Assembly (NCBI RefSeq): GCF_900110675.1
Contig: NZ_FOEN01000008.1
Coordinates: forward strand, 1 to 64,000
DNA: 64,000 nt
Source of the DNA: Ignavigranum ruoffiae
GTDB taxonomy: Bacteria > Bacillota > Bacilli > Lactobacillales > Aerococcaceae
Reading direction: 5' to 3'
Position 1 is the first letter of the stretch; each line of letters begins with the position of its first letter. The position numbers and the translations under genes were made by a program. Positions 18,587-27,151 of this stretch are shown here, piece by piece. The notes beneath the pieces were generated by a model. That model did no database searches. It saw nothing but the letters and a program-made list of their open reading frames with translations, and had not been told where the DNA came from.

Positions 18587-19604
18587 TATTCCTGATACAT
18601 ATTCAAATTTAAATCCGGCCGAGAAATTAGATAAGAAGACTCTTAACCGGATGGTACTCCGTTCATTTAACTTACAAGGTAGTTTCAACTACGAACGGAT
18701 GCAAGCTGCTGGTTGGTTATATTCTATTCTACCTGGTTTGGAGAAAATCCATAAAGATAACAAAGATGACTTAGCTGTATCGATGTCTCATAACTTGGAA
18801 TTCTTTAATACTCACCCATTCTTAGTAACTTTCGTCATGGGGATTATCTTATCCCTTGAACAAAACAAGGTCGATATCCCAACTATTCGTGCCGTCCGGG
18901 TCGCTGCCATGGGACCTCTCGGTGGGATTGGGGACGCGCTCTTCTGGTTCACTTTGGTACCTATCACTGCTGGGATAACCGCCCAAATGGCCTTAGATGG
19001 CAATGTGATGGGACCGATTATGTTCCTACTCATCTTTAATATCTTCCAATTCGTTATTCGTTATTGGTTGATGTATTGGTCTTATGATTTGGGGGTTAAC
19101 GCCATTGATGTCCTAACCGCCCATGCAACAGAATTCACTCGGGCCGCTTCTATCCTTGGGGTATTCGTTGTGGGTGCCTTGACCGTGCTTTACGGAGCTA
19201 CTAATATTGCTAACTTCAATATTCCTAACGGAACGACCCAAGAACCTACTGCGATTACTGAAGTCGTTTCATCAGAAGAATTGAATAAATATGAAGCACT
19301 GATCTATGAAGATGTGGCTGAGAAGACTGCTAAAGCCGGTCAAGAAGATGCCAGCATTATTGAGTTACCAAGTGGTAAATATCAAGTGGTCTATAATCAA
19401 TTTAACGAAACACCGGTGAATATTAATGTTCAAGAAATCTTAGATGGAATCTTACCGAAATTGATTCCATTAGCAATCACCATGTTGCTATATTATCTCA
19501 TGGCCTTCAAGTCATGGACCCCATTGAAATGTATCATCCTCATCTTAATTATTGGTTTGATTGGGGCTGGACCTTTTGGAATCTGGCCAAGCATTTGGGG
19601 TTAA
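18576..19604 (+). CDS. agaE: Mannose-family PTS EIID membrane component
   Basis: This is the second membrane subunit. The 342-residue protein has the EIID pattern LRSFNLQGSFNYERMQAAG near 30 and AAMGPLGGIGDALFW near 118, and ends in C-terminal membrane helices. At 342 residues it is longer than many EIID proteins because of a charged segment at about 220-300, between membrane parts and probably in a loop. ATG 18576 lies inside the end of the EIIC gene behind TGGGAGG. The lacD gene follows 34 bases later. Confidence 0.87.
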   Translation: MAFNIPDTYSNLNPAEKLDKKTLNRMVLRSFNLQGSFNYERMQAAGWLYSILPGLEKIHKDNKDDLAVSMSHNLEFFNTHPFLVTFVMGIILSLEQNKVDIPTIRAVRVAAMGPLGGIGDALFWFTLVPITAGITAQMALDGNVMGPIMFLLIFNIFQFVIRYWLMYWSYDLGVNAIDVLTAHATEFTRAASILGVFVVGALTVLYGATNIANFNIPNGTTQEPTAITEVVSSEELNKYEALIYEDVAEKTAKAGQEDASIIELPSGKYQVVYNQFNETPVNINVQEILDGILPKLIPLAITMLLYYLMAFKSWTPLKCIILILIIGLIGAGPFGIWPSIWG

Positions 19605-19638
19605 GCGGACCTAGATTTTGAATTTAGAAAGGAATCTT

Positions 19639-20646
19639 ATGAGAAAAGTAATTATCAGTCAAGCAAAGAAAGATCATATCACTCAATTATCGAATGCAGA
19701 TTCAGTGATTGCCGCGTTGGCAATCGATCAACGGGGTTCTTTAAAGAAAATGTTAGCTGCTGGAGATACCGGGCAAAAGGATGTTGAAGAGATTATTATC
19801 GACTTCAAGCAACTGGTTTCGCAAGAATTAACTAAGTATGCCAGTTCAATTCTGTTAGATCCAGAATACGGCTTGCTTGCGGCTAAGAAACGTGATAAAG
19901 ATGCTGGTTTGTTACTTGCTTATGAGAAGACCGGATATGACGCGACTGAAGAAGGACGTTTGCCTGATGTCTTGGAAGAGTGGTCCGCTTATCGTTTGAA
20001 AGAAGCGGGTGCGGATGCTGTCAAATTCCTACTCTATTATGATGTCGACGAAGATTCAACTATCAATGAATTCAAGCATGTTTATATGGAAAGAATTGGT
20101 CAGGAATGCAAGGCCTTAGATATGCCTTTCTTCCTTGAAATCGTTTCTTATGATGCGACGATTGCCGATGCAAAGAGTCGAGAATATGCTAAATTGAAGC
20201 CTCATAAAGTCATTGAGGCCATGAAAGAATTCTCAAAAGATAAATATCAAGTTGATGTCTTAAAAGTCGAAGTTCCCGTTAATATGAACTTTGTTCAAGG
20301 TTTTGTTGAAGATCAAGCTGATCAAGTTTATATTCGAGAAGAAGCCTTAGCTTATTTTAAAGAACAGAGCGAGGCAACCCACCTCCCATTTATTTTCTTG
20401 AGTGCTGGGGTGAGTATGGAACTCTTTGAACAGACCCTATATTTCGCGAAGGAAGCAGGATCAAGCTTTAACGGTGTACTTTGCGGACGCGCAACTTGGA
20501 AGGATGCAGTGTCCATCTATGCCGAGTCAGGACCAGAACAAACTACAGAATGGTTACAATCTCAAGGTCGTCAGAATATTGAGACCTTGAATCAAGCCAT
20601 TAAAGAAACGGCGCATTCTTGGGAAGAAAAAGTCGAAGTCAAATAA
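19639..20646 (+). CDS. lacD: Tagatose-1,6-bisphosphate aldolase
   Basis: A class I aldolase that splits tagatose-1,6-bisphosphate into dihydroxyacetone phosphate and glyceraldehyde-3-phosphate. The 335-residue product has the LacD hallmarks [13 protein letters not shown] near 32, AVKFLLYYD near 125 and a probable Schiff-base lysine in DVLKVEVPV near 205. ATG 19639 follows GAAAGGAA. With AgaS and LacC (minus strand, 23206) it completes the route from galactosamine-6-phosphate to triose phosphates. A terminator follows. Confidence 0.92.
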   Translation: MRKVIISQAKKDHITQLSNADSVIAALAIDQRGSLKKMLAAGDTGQKDVEEIIIDFKQLVSQELTKYASSILLDPEYGLLAAKKRDKDAGLLLAYEKTGYDATEEGRLPDVLEEWSAYRLKEAGADAVKFLLYYDVDEDSTINEFKHVYMERIGQECKALDMPFFLEIVSYDATIADAKSREYAKLKPHKVIEAMKEFSKDKYQVDVLKVEVPVNMNFVQGFVEDQADQVYIREEALAYFKEQSEATHLPFIFLSAGVSMELFEQTLYFAKEAGSSFNGVLCGRATWKDAVSIYAESGPEQTTEWLQSQGRQNIETLNQAIKETAHSWEEKVEVK

Positions 20647-20653
20647 GTTTTTA

Positions 20654-20686
20654 AATTCCAATTGTGCCAACAATTGGAATTTTTTA
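20654..20686 (+). terminator. Terminator/attenuator between lacD and agaS
   Basis: A perfect 12-base stem, AATTCCAATTGT (20654-20665) and ACAATTGGAATT (20670-20681), with a four-base loop and a T run. Just downstream at 20693-20706 TGAAAGCGGTTTTC resembles a cre site (two mismatches), so agaS-nagA may also have their own promoter. Confidence 0.85.
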
Positions 20687-20729
20687 AATGGATGAAAGCG
20701 GTTTTCTATTTATATAAAGGAGAGAGAAT

Positions 20730-21890
20730 ATGTTTGAAGCAAGTCAAGAATATTTAGCCTCAATTGGCGCAACGATTACGACCAAGGAAATTAAGCAACA
20801 GCCCCAACTGTGGCAAGAAGCTTACCAACTCTATCGTCAACAAGAAGATAAAATTAACCGATTCTTAGAAGATATCTTTGCCAAACATGATTTTGTGAGA
20901 GTAATTTTCTCAGGTGCAGGGACTTCTGAATTTGTCGGTCAAACCATTAGTCCTTATTTAAATAAGATTCATGATGGCCACCATATCCAATTTGAAAGTG
21001 TGGCGACGACCCATATCGTAGCCGCTCCTGAATATTATTTACAAAAAGATATGCCAACCATTTTGGTTTCATTCGCTCGTAGTGGAAATTCACCAGAAAG
21101 TTTAAAAACTGTCGAATTGGCCAAGGAATTGGTGGACGATCTCTATCAAATTACGATTACTTGTGCCCCTGAAGGAAAGTTAGCCCAAGCAAGTCAAGGC
21201 GACGAAAGCAATCTGCTCTTGCTCCAACCTGCGGGCTCTAATGACCAAGGTTTTGCAATGACAGGTTCTTATACTTGTATGAGTCTGACCGCTTTATTAG
21301 TCTTTGACCAAACCATCGATAAAGAAGAAATGATTGGCGCCATCGTTAAAATGGGTCAAAATGTCTTAGGACAAGAAGAACGTATTCAAGCGTTAGCAGA
21401 CTTAGGATTCAAACGGATTATTTATTTAGGAGCCAATGGTTTCTTTGGTCTCGCTCGCGAATCACAATTAAAGATCTCTGAGCTTACAGCAGGTAAAATT
21501 GCTACTATGTATGACAGTCCCTTAGGGTTCCGCCACGGACCAAAATCTTTTATTGACGAGGACAGCTTGGTGGTCGTTTATGTTTCAAATAATGACTATA
21601 CCCGTCTTTACGATCAAGATTTAATTAATGAAGTGTATCATGATCAGATCGCTAAGAAAGTGTTCACGCTGAATGTGGGTGAATTAACCGAGGTTCAAGC
21701 AGACCAATTTGTCTTTGACAATCAGTATCGAAGCTTAGCCGATGTTTATCTAAGCTTCCCATTTATCTTATTTGCTCAAAGTTTGGCCTTGTTAACCTCG
21801 ATTAAGATTGGTAACAAGCCTGACACTCCTTCACCAAGTGGAACAGTTAACCGAGTTGTCCAAGGCGTTATTTTGCACGAATACAAGTAA
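20730..21890 (+). CDS. agaS: Galactosamine-6-phosphate deaminase/isomerase (SIS domain)
   Basis: AgaS-type enzymes convert galactosamine-6-phosphate to tagatose-6-phosphate and ammonia. The 386-residue protein has two SIS sugar-phosphate domains: VIFSGAGTSEFVG (about 58-70) and SFARSGNSPESL near 115 in the first, and ARESQLKISELTAGK near 250 with DSPLGFRHGPKSF near 270 in the second. The length and residues fit AgaS rather than GlmS or NagB. It is followed after 15 bases by the deacetylase gene, which supplies its substrate. Confidence 0.88.
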   Translation: MFEASQEYLASIGATITTKEIKQQPQLWQEAYQLYRQQEDKINRFLEDIFAKHDFVRVIFSGAGTSEFVGQTISPYLNKIHDGHHIQFESVATTHIVAAPEYYLQKDMPTILVSFARSGNSPESLKTVELAKELVDDLYQITITCAPEGKLAQASQGDESNLLLLQPAGSNDQGFAMTGSYTCMSLTALLVFDQTIDKEEMIGAIVKMGQNVLGQEERIQALADLGFKRIIYLGANGFFGLARESQLKISELTAGKIATMYDSPLGFRHGPKSFIDEDSLVVVYVSNNDYTRLYDQDLINEVYHDQIAKKVFTLNVGELTEVQADQFVFDNQYRSLADVYLSFPFILFAQSLALLTSIKIGNKPDTPSPSGTVNRVVQGVILHEYK

Positions 21891-21905
21891 GAAAGCTGGG
21901 ATACT

Positions 21906-23048
21906 ATGACAACGTGCTACCATGCTCAACAGATTTTCTATGATAATAAGATGCTCTTTGATCAATATTTACTAGTCGAAGAAGGCAAAATCGTTGGTAT
22001 TCAAGATCAAGCACCAGCCGATATGGACTGTGAAGATTTTGGCCAATCGATTATTGCTCCGGGTTACGTGGAAACTCACATCCACGGTTTTGCAGGTCAT
22101 GATGTGATGGATAATGATCCAGAAGGTTTGAAAGCCATGGCTGAAGGCTTACTCTCAACGGGGGTGACCTCTTGGTTAGCTACGACCTTGACCGACTCTC
22201 GCGAACATCTTAATCAAGTTTGCCAGATGGTAGGTCAGACTTATCAAGAAGTCCAAGGAGCGAAAATTCAAGGGATTTTCTTAGAAGGTCCATTCTTTAC
22301 CGAGAAATACAAAGGCGCACAGAATCCAAAATACATGGGAGACCCTAAAGTAGAGATTCTGGCCGAGTGGGACGACCTATCCAATCATTTGGTCAAGAAA
22401 ATTGCCATTGCCGGCGAACGTGATGGGGTAGCTGAATTTATCAAATTTGCTAAATCACGAGGGATTAAGGTGGCGCTCGCCCATTCTGATGCGACCTATG
22501 ACCAAGCCAAGGCAGCGGTTGAAGAAGGTGCGGATATCTTTATCCATACCTATAATGGAATGAGTGGTTTGCATCACCGTGAACCTGGTATGGTGGGAGC
22601 AGCTTTAACGCTTGACCAGGTCTTTGCCGAAGTCATCTGTGATGGCCATCATGTCCATCCGGCAGCGGCCAAGTTAGTCTTTAAGGCGTGTGGGGCAGAT
22701 CAAATGATCTTGATCACTGACTCAATGCGTGCTGCGGGTCAAGGTGAAGGGCCTTCACGGCTCGGTGAATTTGAAGTGATGGTGAAAGATGGAGCTGCCC
22801 GTCTGGTTAATGGAGGTAGCCTGGCTGGATCTGTGCTTGAAATGAAGACGGCGGTCAAGAATGTGGTCGACTGGGGCATTTGTTCAGTTGAAGAAGCATT
22901 AAAAATGGCCAGCTATACGCCAGCCAAGTCAGTTGGTATTGAAGATCAATGTGGTAAATTAGCCAAAGGCTATCCAGCTGACTTTATTGTCTTAAGCCCG
23001 GACCTTGAATTGAAAGCGACCTATCTGGACGGCCTTAAACGCTATTAA
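21906..23048 (+). CDS. nagA: N-acetylhexosamine-6-phosphate deacetylase
   Basis: Removes the acetyl group from N-acetylgalactosamine-6-phosphate or N-acetylglucosamine-6-phosphate. The 380-residue amidohydrolase has the metal-binding motif THIHGFAGHDVMD near 59, FLEGPFFTEKYKGAQN near 124, LAHSDATYDQA near 194 and the catalytic-Asp region LITDSMRAAGQGEG near 273. Context (AgaS, LacC, LacD) favours the GalNAc-derived substrate (AgaA role), although NagA enzymes can be promiscuous. Last gene of the plus-strand block. Confidence 0.9.
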   Translation: MTTCYHAQQIFYDNKMLFDQYLLVEEGKIVGIQDQAPADMDCEDFGQSIIAPGYVETHIHGFAGHDVMDNDPEGLKAMAEGLLSTGVTSWLATTLTDSREHLNQVCQMVGQTYQEVQGAKIQGIFLEGPFFTEKYKGAQNPKYMGDPKVEILAEWDDLSNHLVKKIAIAGERDGVAEFIKFAKSRGIKVALAHSDATYDQAKAAVEEGADIFIHTYNGMSGLHHREPGMVGAALTLDQVFAEVICDGHHVHPAAAKLVFKACGADQMILITDSMRAAGQGEGPSRLGEFEVMVKDGAARLVNGGSLAGSVLEMKTAVKNVVDWGICSVEEALKMASYTPAKSVGIEDQCGKLAKGYPADFIVLSPDLELKATYLDGLKRY

Positions 23049-23085
23049 ACTCAGGAATTAAATCTTGGCTTTTCGTCAATCAAAC

Positions 23086-23145
23086 AAAAAATCTATCGCT
23101 TGAATCGTAGGTTGTTGGCTCACGATATCAGGCGATAGATTTTTA
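23086..23145. terminator. Bidirectional terminator between nagA and lacC
   Basis: AAAAAATCTATCGC (23086-23099) pairs with GCGATAGATTTTT (23132-23144). The long loop holds a second small hairpin, ATCGT with ACGAT. A- and T-runs on both sides suit both converging genes. Confidence 0.85.
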
Positions 23146-23205
23146 GCTTTTGGCTAGTTATTTAGGCATTATTTGGCTTGGGTTTTGGCCAAGCAAATGA
23201 GCTTA

Positions 23206-24141
23206 TCAAAGTTGTTCAAGAGAAATTTGTTGGTAAATTTGATCAAATTGGTTCATATCAACTGCACCTGTTTTAGGATTCATTGTATTTAGGACCCCAC
23301 AAGTCATTCCATATTTAATGACCTCATCAAAGTCGAGCCCGCGATCGATGGCATAGGCCATGCCGGCGATGGTTGAGTCACCGGAACCAACGGGATTGAC
23401 CACCGTAATCTTAGGAATATTAACTTTATAGAATGCGTCTTGATATTTGACCAAGGCACCTTGTCCGCCCATGGAGATGACAATCAACTCAATGCCGGCA
23501 AACAAGTCGTTTGATAGTTCTTGGGCTAGACCAGTTAAATCTTGACTGCTCAAATCTTTACCCACTAAAGCCGAAATCTCATCGATATTGGGTTTAATCA
23601 AATAAGGTTTGCTTTCGGCCTTTAAGGAAGTTTCAAGGCTAGCCCCTGAAGTATCTAATAAGACCTTGCATCCATGATGATTAGCTCGCTGAATCAATTT
23701 GCTATAAGTATCTGTACTAAAGCCCTTGGCCATGCTTCCAGAGATTGTAACGGTTGTAGCTTGGTCAAGGAGCTTCTCGAAAGTTTGGAAGAAAGCTTCT
23801 TGTTCCTGATCGGAAACTTGTGGCCCAGCTTCTAAGATTTCTGTCTGATTATGCTCATGCAGAATTGCTAGGCAGAAACGTGTTTCTTGGTCAATATCGG
23901 TAAAGTCATGTTTGACTGGAATGGCATCTAACTGTTGGCGGATATAATTACCAAAGTTGCCACCAAGAACGCCGGTTGCAATCACATCACCTTGAAGGTC
24001 ATGTAGTACGCGTGTTACATTCAGGCCTTTGCCCCCGGCCGTCTTGGAGACCTGAGAAACCCTATTAACTGTATCGAGATTGAATTGCTCCAATGGATAG
24101 GAAATATCAATTGAAGGGTTTAAGGTTACCGTAATTATCAT
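23206..24141 (-). CDS. lacC: Tagatose-6-phosphate kinase (PfkB family, LacC-like)
   Basis: Phosphorylates tagatose-6-phosphate to the 1,6-bisphosphate for LacD. The 311-residue PfkB-family kinase starts IITVTLNPSIDISY, carries KTAGGKGLNVTR near 35 and ends with the catalytic NPVGSGDSTIAGMA near 250. It is closest in pattern to LacC and 1-phosphofructokinase (FruK); the surrounding GalNAc genes favour LacC. ATG at 24141 is preferred because AGGGGAAG lies just before it. It converges on nagA and so is a separate transcript. Confidence 0.85.
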   Translation of the reverse strand: MIITVTLNPSIDISYPLEQFNLDTVNRVSQVSKTAGGKGLNVTRVLHDLQGDVIATGVLGGNFGNYIRQQLDAIPVKHDFTDIDQETRFCLAILHEHNQTEILEAGPQVSDQEQEAFFQTFEKLLDQATTVTISGSMAKGFSTDTYSKLIQRANHHGCKVLLDTSGASLETSLKAESKPYLIKPNIDEISALVGKDLSSQDLTGLAQELSNDLFAGIELIVISMGGQGALVKYQDAFYKVNIPKITVVNPVGSGDSTIAGMAYAIDRGLDFDEVIKYGMTCGVLNTMNPKTGAVDMNQFDQIYQQISLEQL

Positions 24142-24285
24142 CTTATCTTCCCCTTTTTGCATTAAATTATAATGATTTCGCTTTGTTTATTATACCACAG
24201 CTCGTCTTTCATTCGAAAAGAAGGTTGAATTTTTGCCAGCAGAATTTAGAAAAAGTGATCAAGCTTAAACTTTGCGAGTGTATTG

Positions 24286-24315
24286 TTTGACCAATATTGA
24301 CCAACCTGTTATTAT
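24286..24315 (+). promoter_or_regulatory. Promoter overlapped by a CtsR-like direct repeat
   Basis: TTTGACC (24286-24292), a three-base gap and ATTGACC (24296-24302) form a direct repeat that resembles the reverse complement of the CtsR heptad box (RGTCAAA-N3-RGTCAAA) with small deviations. The same bases form a promoter: TTGACC at 24287-24292, 17 bases, TATTAT at 24310-24315. An operator in this place would block RNA polymerase. The CtsR assignment is inference. Confidence 0.45.
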
Positions 24316-24377
24316 AAACATGTAAGGAGATTCCTTACCTATTAATTTAATCAACGATACGAAAGGGGAAAGTTATT

Positions 24378-24845
24378 ATGTTAAACAAATATACGGTGTC
24401 AGCTCAAGTTGATAGTGAGAAATTTGGTAAAGGACAATTGGTAGCGGACCTCTCACAAGAGGAATTAGTTAAATATGCCAACTTAACCGATAAAGATAAA
24501 CTTGCTTTCTTAAAAGACCATGGAGCTCAATTGAAAGTGGACTTAGCTGAAATTGAAGACAAAGACGTTTCTAATTATCAAGTTGAAGGTCAACCGCTTG
24601 ATAAAGCTACTGCTGGTGCTCCAACCAGTCAAAGCACACGCAAGATGCGGATGAATATCAATGGTCACGATACAGGCTGGATTGATGTGACCGAAGAAAA
24701 TGAAGACCAATATAACCAAATGATTGAACAATTCAATGATATGCATAAGCAATTCAATGAACGTTTCAATCATATCTTTGGTAAGGGATTTTCAAACTTC
24801 CTAGATTTTAAACCAAGTAACTTCTTGGATAAGCCAAAGAAATAA
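24378..24845 (+). CDS. Unknown small soluble protein, possibly stress-controlled
   Basis: I do not recognise this 155-residue protein. It has no signal peptide, membrane segment or cysteine. Residues 1-75 are rich in charged residues with short strands. Residues 88-105 hold RKMRMNINGHDTGWIDV. Residues 108-135 form a probable amphipathic helix (QYNQMIEQFNDMHKQFNERF), followed by a tail in which SNFLD occurs twice within 15 residues. It has its own promoter, a strong GAAAGGGGAAAG site and its own terminator, so it is a single-gene unit. The CtsR-like repeat on the promoter suggests a role in protein quality control; that is inference. Confidence 0.75.
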   Translation: MLNKYTVSAQVDSEKFGKGQLVADLSQEELVKYANLTDKDKLAFLKDHGAQLKVDLAEIEDKDVSNYQVEGQPLDKATAGAPTSQSTRKMRMNINGHDTGWIDVTEENEDQYNQMIEQFNDMHKQFNERFNHIFGKGFSNFLDFKPSNFLDKPKK

Positions 24846-24908
24846 GATTTAGCCTCACATCTTTTTAAAGACTGAGAAAAGTTTACTTAGTTAAATAACC
24901 AGTTTATC

Positions 24909-24956
24909 ACCGAACCTTTGAAGCGTAGTTTGTCGTTCAAAGGTTCGGTTTTTTTA
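24909..24956 (+). terminator. Terminator of the unknown-protein gene
   Basis: ACCGAACCTTTGAA (24909-24922) pairs perfectly with TTCAAAGGTTCGGT (24936-24949), followed by a run of seven T. Between this and 25277 the sequence holds only the structured repeat at 25004-25133 and AT-rich spacer. Confidence 0.9.
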
Positions 24957-25003
24957 TATTCAATTTATTAAGTATTTACTTCAAAAATCGAAAATAATAG
25001 AAA

Positions 25004-25133
25004 ACTGACCCTACAAGAGACCGTCCTCCAAAGCCTTGCTTTTCCGGACTAGTTCCACTAGATCATCTCTAAGCGACACTTCGCTAAGAGCTGATAAGCT
25101 GCGTGGATTTTTTATTGTCTTGTCAGGGTCAGA
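25004..25133. repeat. Structured three-armed repeat, type 1, copy 1
   Basis: The outer stem is CTGACCCTACAAGA (25005-25018) with TCTTGTCAGGGTCAG (25118-25132). Inside lie GACCGTCC...AAAGC/GCTTT...CCGGAC, and a third arm closed by TCCAC/GTGGA with inner pairs ATCA/TGAT, CTCT/AGAG and AGCGA/TCGCT. The internal core (GAGACCGTCC, TCCACTAGA, GTGGATTTT) is shared with copies at 30890 and 31287. The outer and inner stem sequences differ, but both arms change together. A T run follows, so it can also terminate transcription. Confidence 0.8.
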
Positions 25134-25276
25134 TTTTTTACAAGATTTTGTTTATTTTTAGGTTAGCAATTTTTTTGCTTATCTATTAAGGAATATTGAA
25201 TTTTCTTATCGGTTGTTTCAGTTTGATAAAGGGTTTAGAATAAATTTGAACCAAACTTAAGAGGCGAGGTGAGAAA

Positions 25277-25813
25277 ATGGCAGAAGAAGCGAGTGACCAA
25301 CCCCAGTACCTTTATTTAGAAGGGGATCAGGAGGGTAAGAAATGGGTGGCTGAAATCATTGATGAAGACCCGACTTTTCGTTTGAAGCGCATGTTTCTTC
25401 CTGAGATTAAAACAGGCACCTTTGCGATTTATGACGGTTTTTATCAAATATATGGCCAACATCCAGGCATCAGCCCTTTTGTTAAAGAATATTGTCGGGT
25501 GGAGCAGGGTCATATGCAAAGGCGGCTAGCTTTTTATGAGGTGGTTAATCATTTGCCAGCCATTAAGGCGGCTGAACCGCAACGCATTCAGCATTTAAAG
25601 GAACAGATTTTCCAAGTTCTCGCCGAAATTCTTCAAGCGGTTGACCATGAAATGGTTCAGGAGGATCTGATGTATCTCAAAGAGCAGGTCGAAGACGTCG
25701 GTGATAGTCAAAGCCTGAACAGTGGTTTAGCTCAACTGCTCAAGAATAAAGAGTTGATGATTGCTGATTATCAGGCAAAAATTGAGAAAATTGAGCACGA
25801 TTTACAAGAATAA
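25277..25813 (+). CDS. Hypothetical protein of unknown function
   Basis: I do not recognise this 178-residue soluble protein. It has no signal peptide and no membrane helix. The N-terminal half carries aromatic-rich segments (QYLYLEG, FAIYDGFYQIYGQHP, about 50-64). The C-terminal half (about 85-178) is predicted helical with acidic and glutamine-rich heptads, probably a coiled coil. ATG 25277 lies behind GAGGCGAGGTGAG. It stands before a ribokinase gene with a 94-base gap and may be cotranscribed, but nothing links their functions. Confidence 0.65.
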   Translation: MAEEASDQPQYLYLEGDQEGKKWVAEIIDEDPTFRLKRMFLPEIKTGTFAIYDGFYQIYGQHPGISPFVKEYCRVEQGHMQRRLAFYEVVNHLPAIKAAEPQRIQHLKEQIFQVLAEILQAVDHEMVQEDLMYLKEQVEDVGDSQSLNSGLAQLLKNKELMIADYQAKIEKIEHDLQE

Positions 25814-25907
25814 ATGATGTGAGCAGAGTACTTTAAGCGAGAAATTTATCTTTGGACAGAATATTTTTAAGTAGAAAACTTGAAGGTCTTATCAAAGAAA
25901 GAGTGAA

Positions 25908-26822
25908 ATGAGGGAATTCAGTTTGGCAAATATCGGTGTGGTTGGCAGTATTTCAATGGACTATGTCGTTTCGGCAGATCGGCCCGTTAAGATTGGCCAA
26001 ACGATTTATGGTCAAGATTTTAAAATGAATTTCGGCGGTAAAGGGGCCAATCAAGCGGTAGCCGCAGCCAAATTGGGCGGTCGAGTCACGATGATTGGAG
26101 CCGTTGGGTTGGATCAGATTGGTCAATCGCTGATCAATAATCTAGAATCTTACGGGATTGATTGTAGCTCGGTTAAGAAAGTGGCCAATCAAGGATCGGG
26201 AGCTGCTGTCATTAGTCTTATTGACGGCGATAATTCAATTATTTATGTGCCAGGAGCTAATCAGGCCTTAGGTGCTAATGATATTCTGGCTTTAAAGTTA
26301 GTCTTCAGCAAATTCGATATGATCTTGGTTCAAAATGAGACTCCTGAAGCCACTGTCAGTCAATTGATTCACCTAGCAAGTCTAATCAAGGTACCTATCA
26401 TTTATAATCCAGCGCCAGCCCGCAAGTTTGCCTTAGATTTATTAGCAAAGGTTAACTATATAACGCCGAATGAGACCGAGTTCGTCAGTATTTTTGAGAC
26501 GCAGAATTATGAAGACGTACTGAGTCATTATCCCAATAAAATTTTAGTTACCTTAGGGCATCAAGGTGTTGTCTACTATGATGGCCATCAATTAGTTCAG
26601 GTGCCTGCCTATCCGGTTGCTGAGGTGGTCGATACGACGGGGGCAGGAGATACCTTTAATGGAGCCTTGGCTGTGGCTTTGAGCGGGGGTAGAAATCTAC
26701 ATTCAGCAATTCAGCTCGCCAATCTTGCGGCATCACTTTCTATTCAAAAATTCGGCGCCCAGGGTGGTATACCCAGTTTAACTGAATTAAAGGCGAGCCA
26801 ACATTATTCAGCGATTGATTGA
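25908..26822 (+). CDS. rbsK: Ribokinase-like PfkB-family sugar kinase
   Basis: Probably converts ribose to ribose-5-phosphate. The 304-residue kinase has GVVGSISMDYVV near residue 10, the sugar-binding MNFGGKGANQAVAAAKLGG near 39-57, an NETPEATV segment near 140 and the ATP/anion-hole motif DTTGAGDTFNGALA near 245. ATG 25908 has only a weak site, and TTG 25923 behind GAGGG is a real alternative. No ribose transporter lies beside it, so it may act on nucleoside-derived ribose. Other PfkB substrates cannot be excluded. Confidence 0.82.
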   Translation: MREFSLANIGVVGSISMDYVVSADRPVKIGQTIYGQDFKMNFGGKGANQAVAAAKLGGRVTMIGAVGLDQIGQSLINNLESYGIDCSSVKKVANQGSGAAVISLIDGDNSIIYVPGANQALGANDILALKLVFSKFDMILVQNETPEATVSQLIHLASLIKVPIIYNPAPARKFALDLLAKVNYITPNETEFVSIFETQNYEDVLSHYPNKILVTLGHQGVVYYDGHQLVQVPAYPVAEVVDTTGAGDTFNGALAVALSGGRNLHSAIQLANLAASLSIQKFGAQGGIPSLTELKASQHYSAID

Positions 26823-26920
26823 AAAATAGCTTTACTTAAATAATTGAGAAATATATATTTTATGCTTCCGACATTGTTAGTCTAAGGTCGAGGAAACTAA
26901 ATTTATTATCAAGTAATTCG

Positions 26921-26948
26921 CAACGATAGACCACTATCGTTGTTTTTT
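26921..26948 (+). terminator. Terminator downstream of the ribokinase gene
   Basis: CAACGATAG (26921-26929) pairs with CTATCGTTG (26934-26942) around a four-base loop, followed by six T. The remaining 26823-26920 shows no gene. Confidence 0.85.
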
Positions 26949-27006
26949 CATGGTTAGGACTTAGGCGAACGATTCAAACGAAAATGAAAAAAATCTTGAA
27001 AACAGA

Positions 27007-27035
27007 TTGATGAAATCGTTCACAAAGTATATAAT
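27007..27035 (+). promoter_or_regulatory. Promoter with an ideal cre site before the LPxTG carboxypeptidase
   Basis: TTGATG (27007-27012), 17 bases, TATAAT (27030-27035) make a strong promoter. TGAAATCGTTCACA at 27011-27024 matches every position of the cre consensus TGWNANCGNTNWCA and overlaps the -35 and spacer, the arrangement expected for CcpA repression. The leader from about 27042 to 27151 holds no clear hairpin besides the ribosome binding site. Confidence 0.8.
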
Positions 27036-27151
27036 ATACTCGAAAGTTATCATATGGTGTTTATGGGTTTTGCTTTTATTATAGAAAGTGGGTGAGCTTA
27101 CAAGAAATTTCCCTGCGCTACTAGCGCCATATTTTTATTAGGAGGAGTAAA

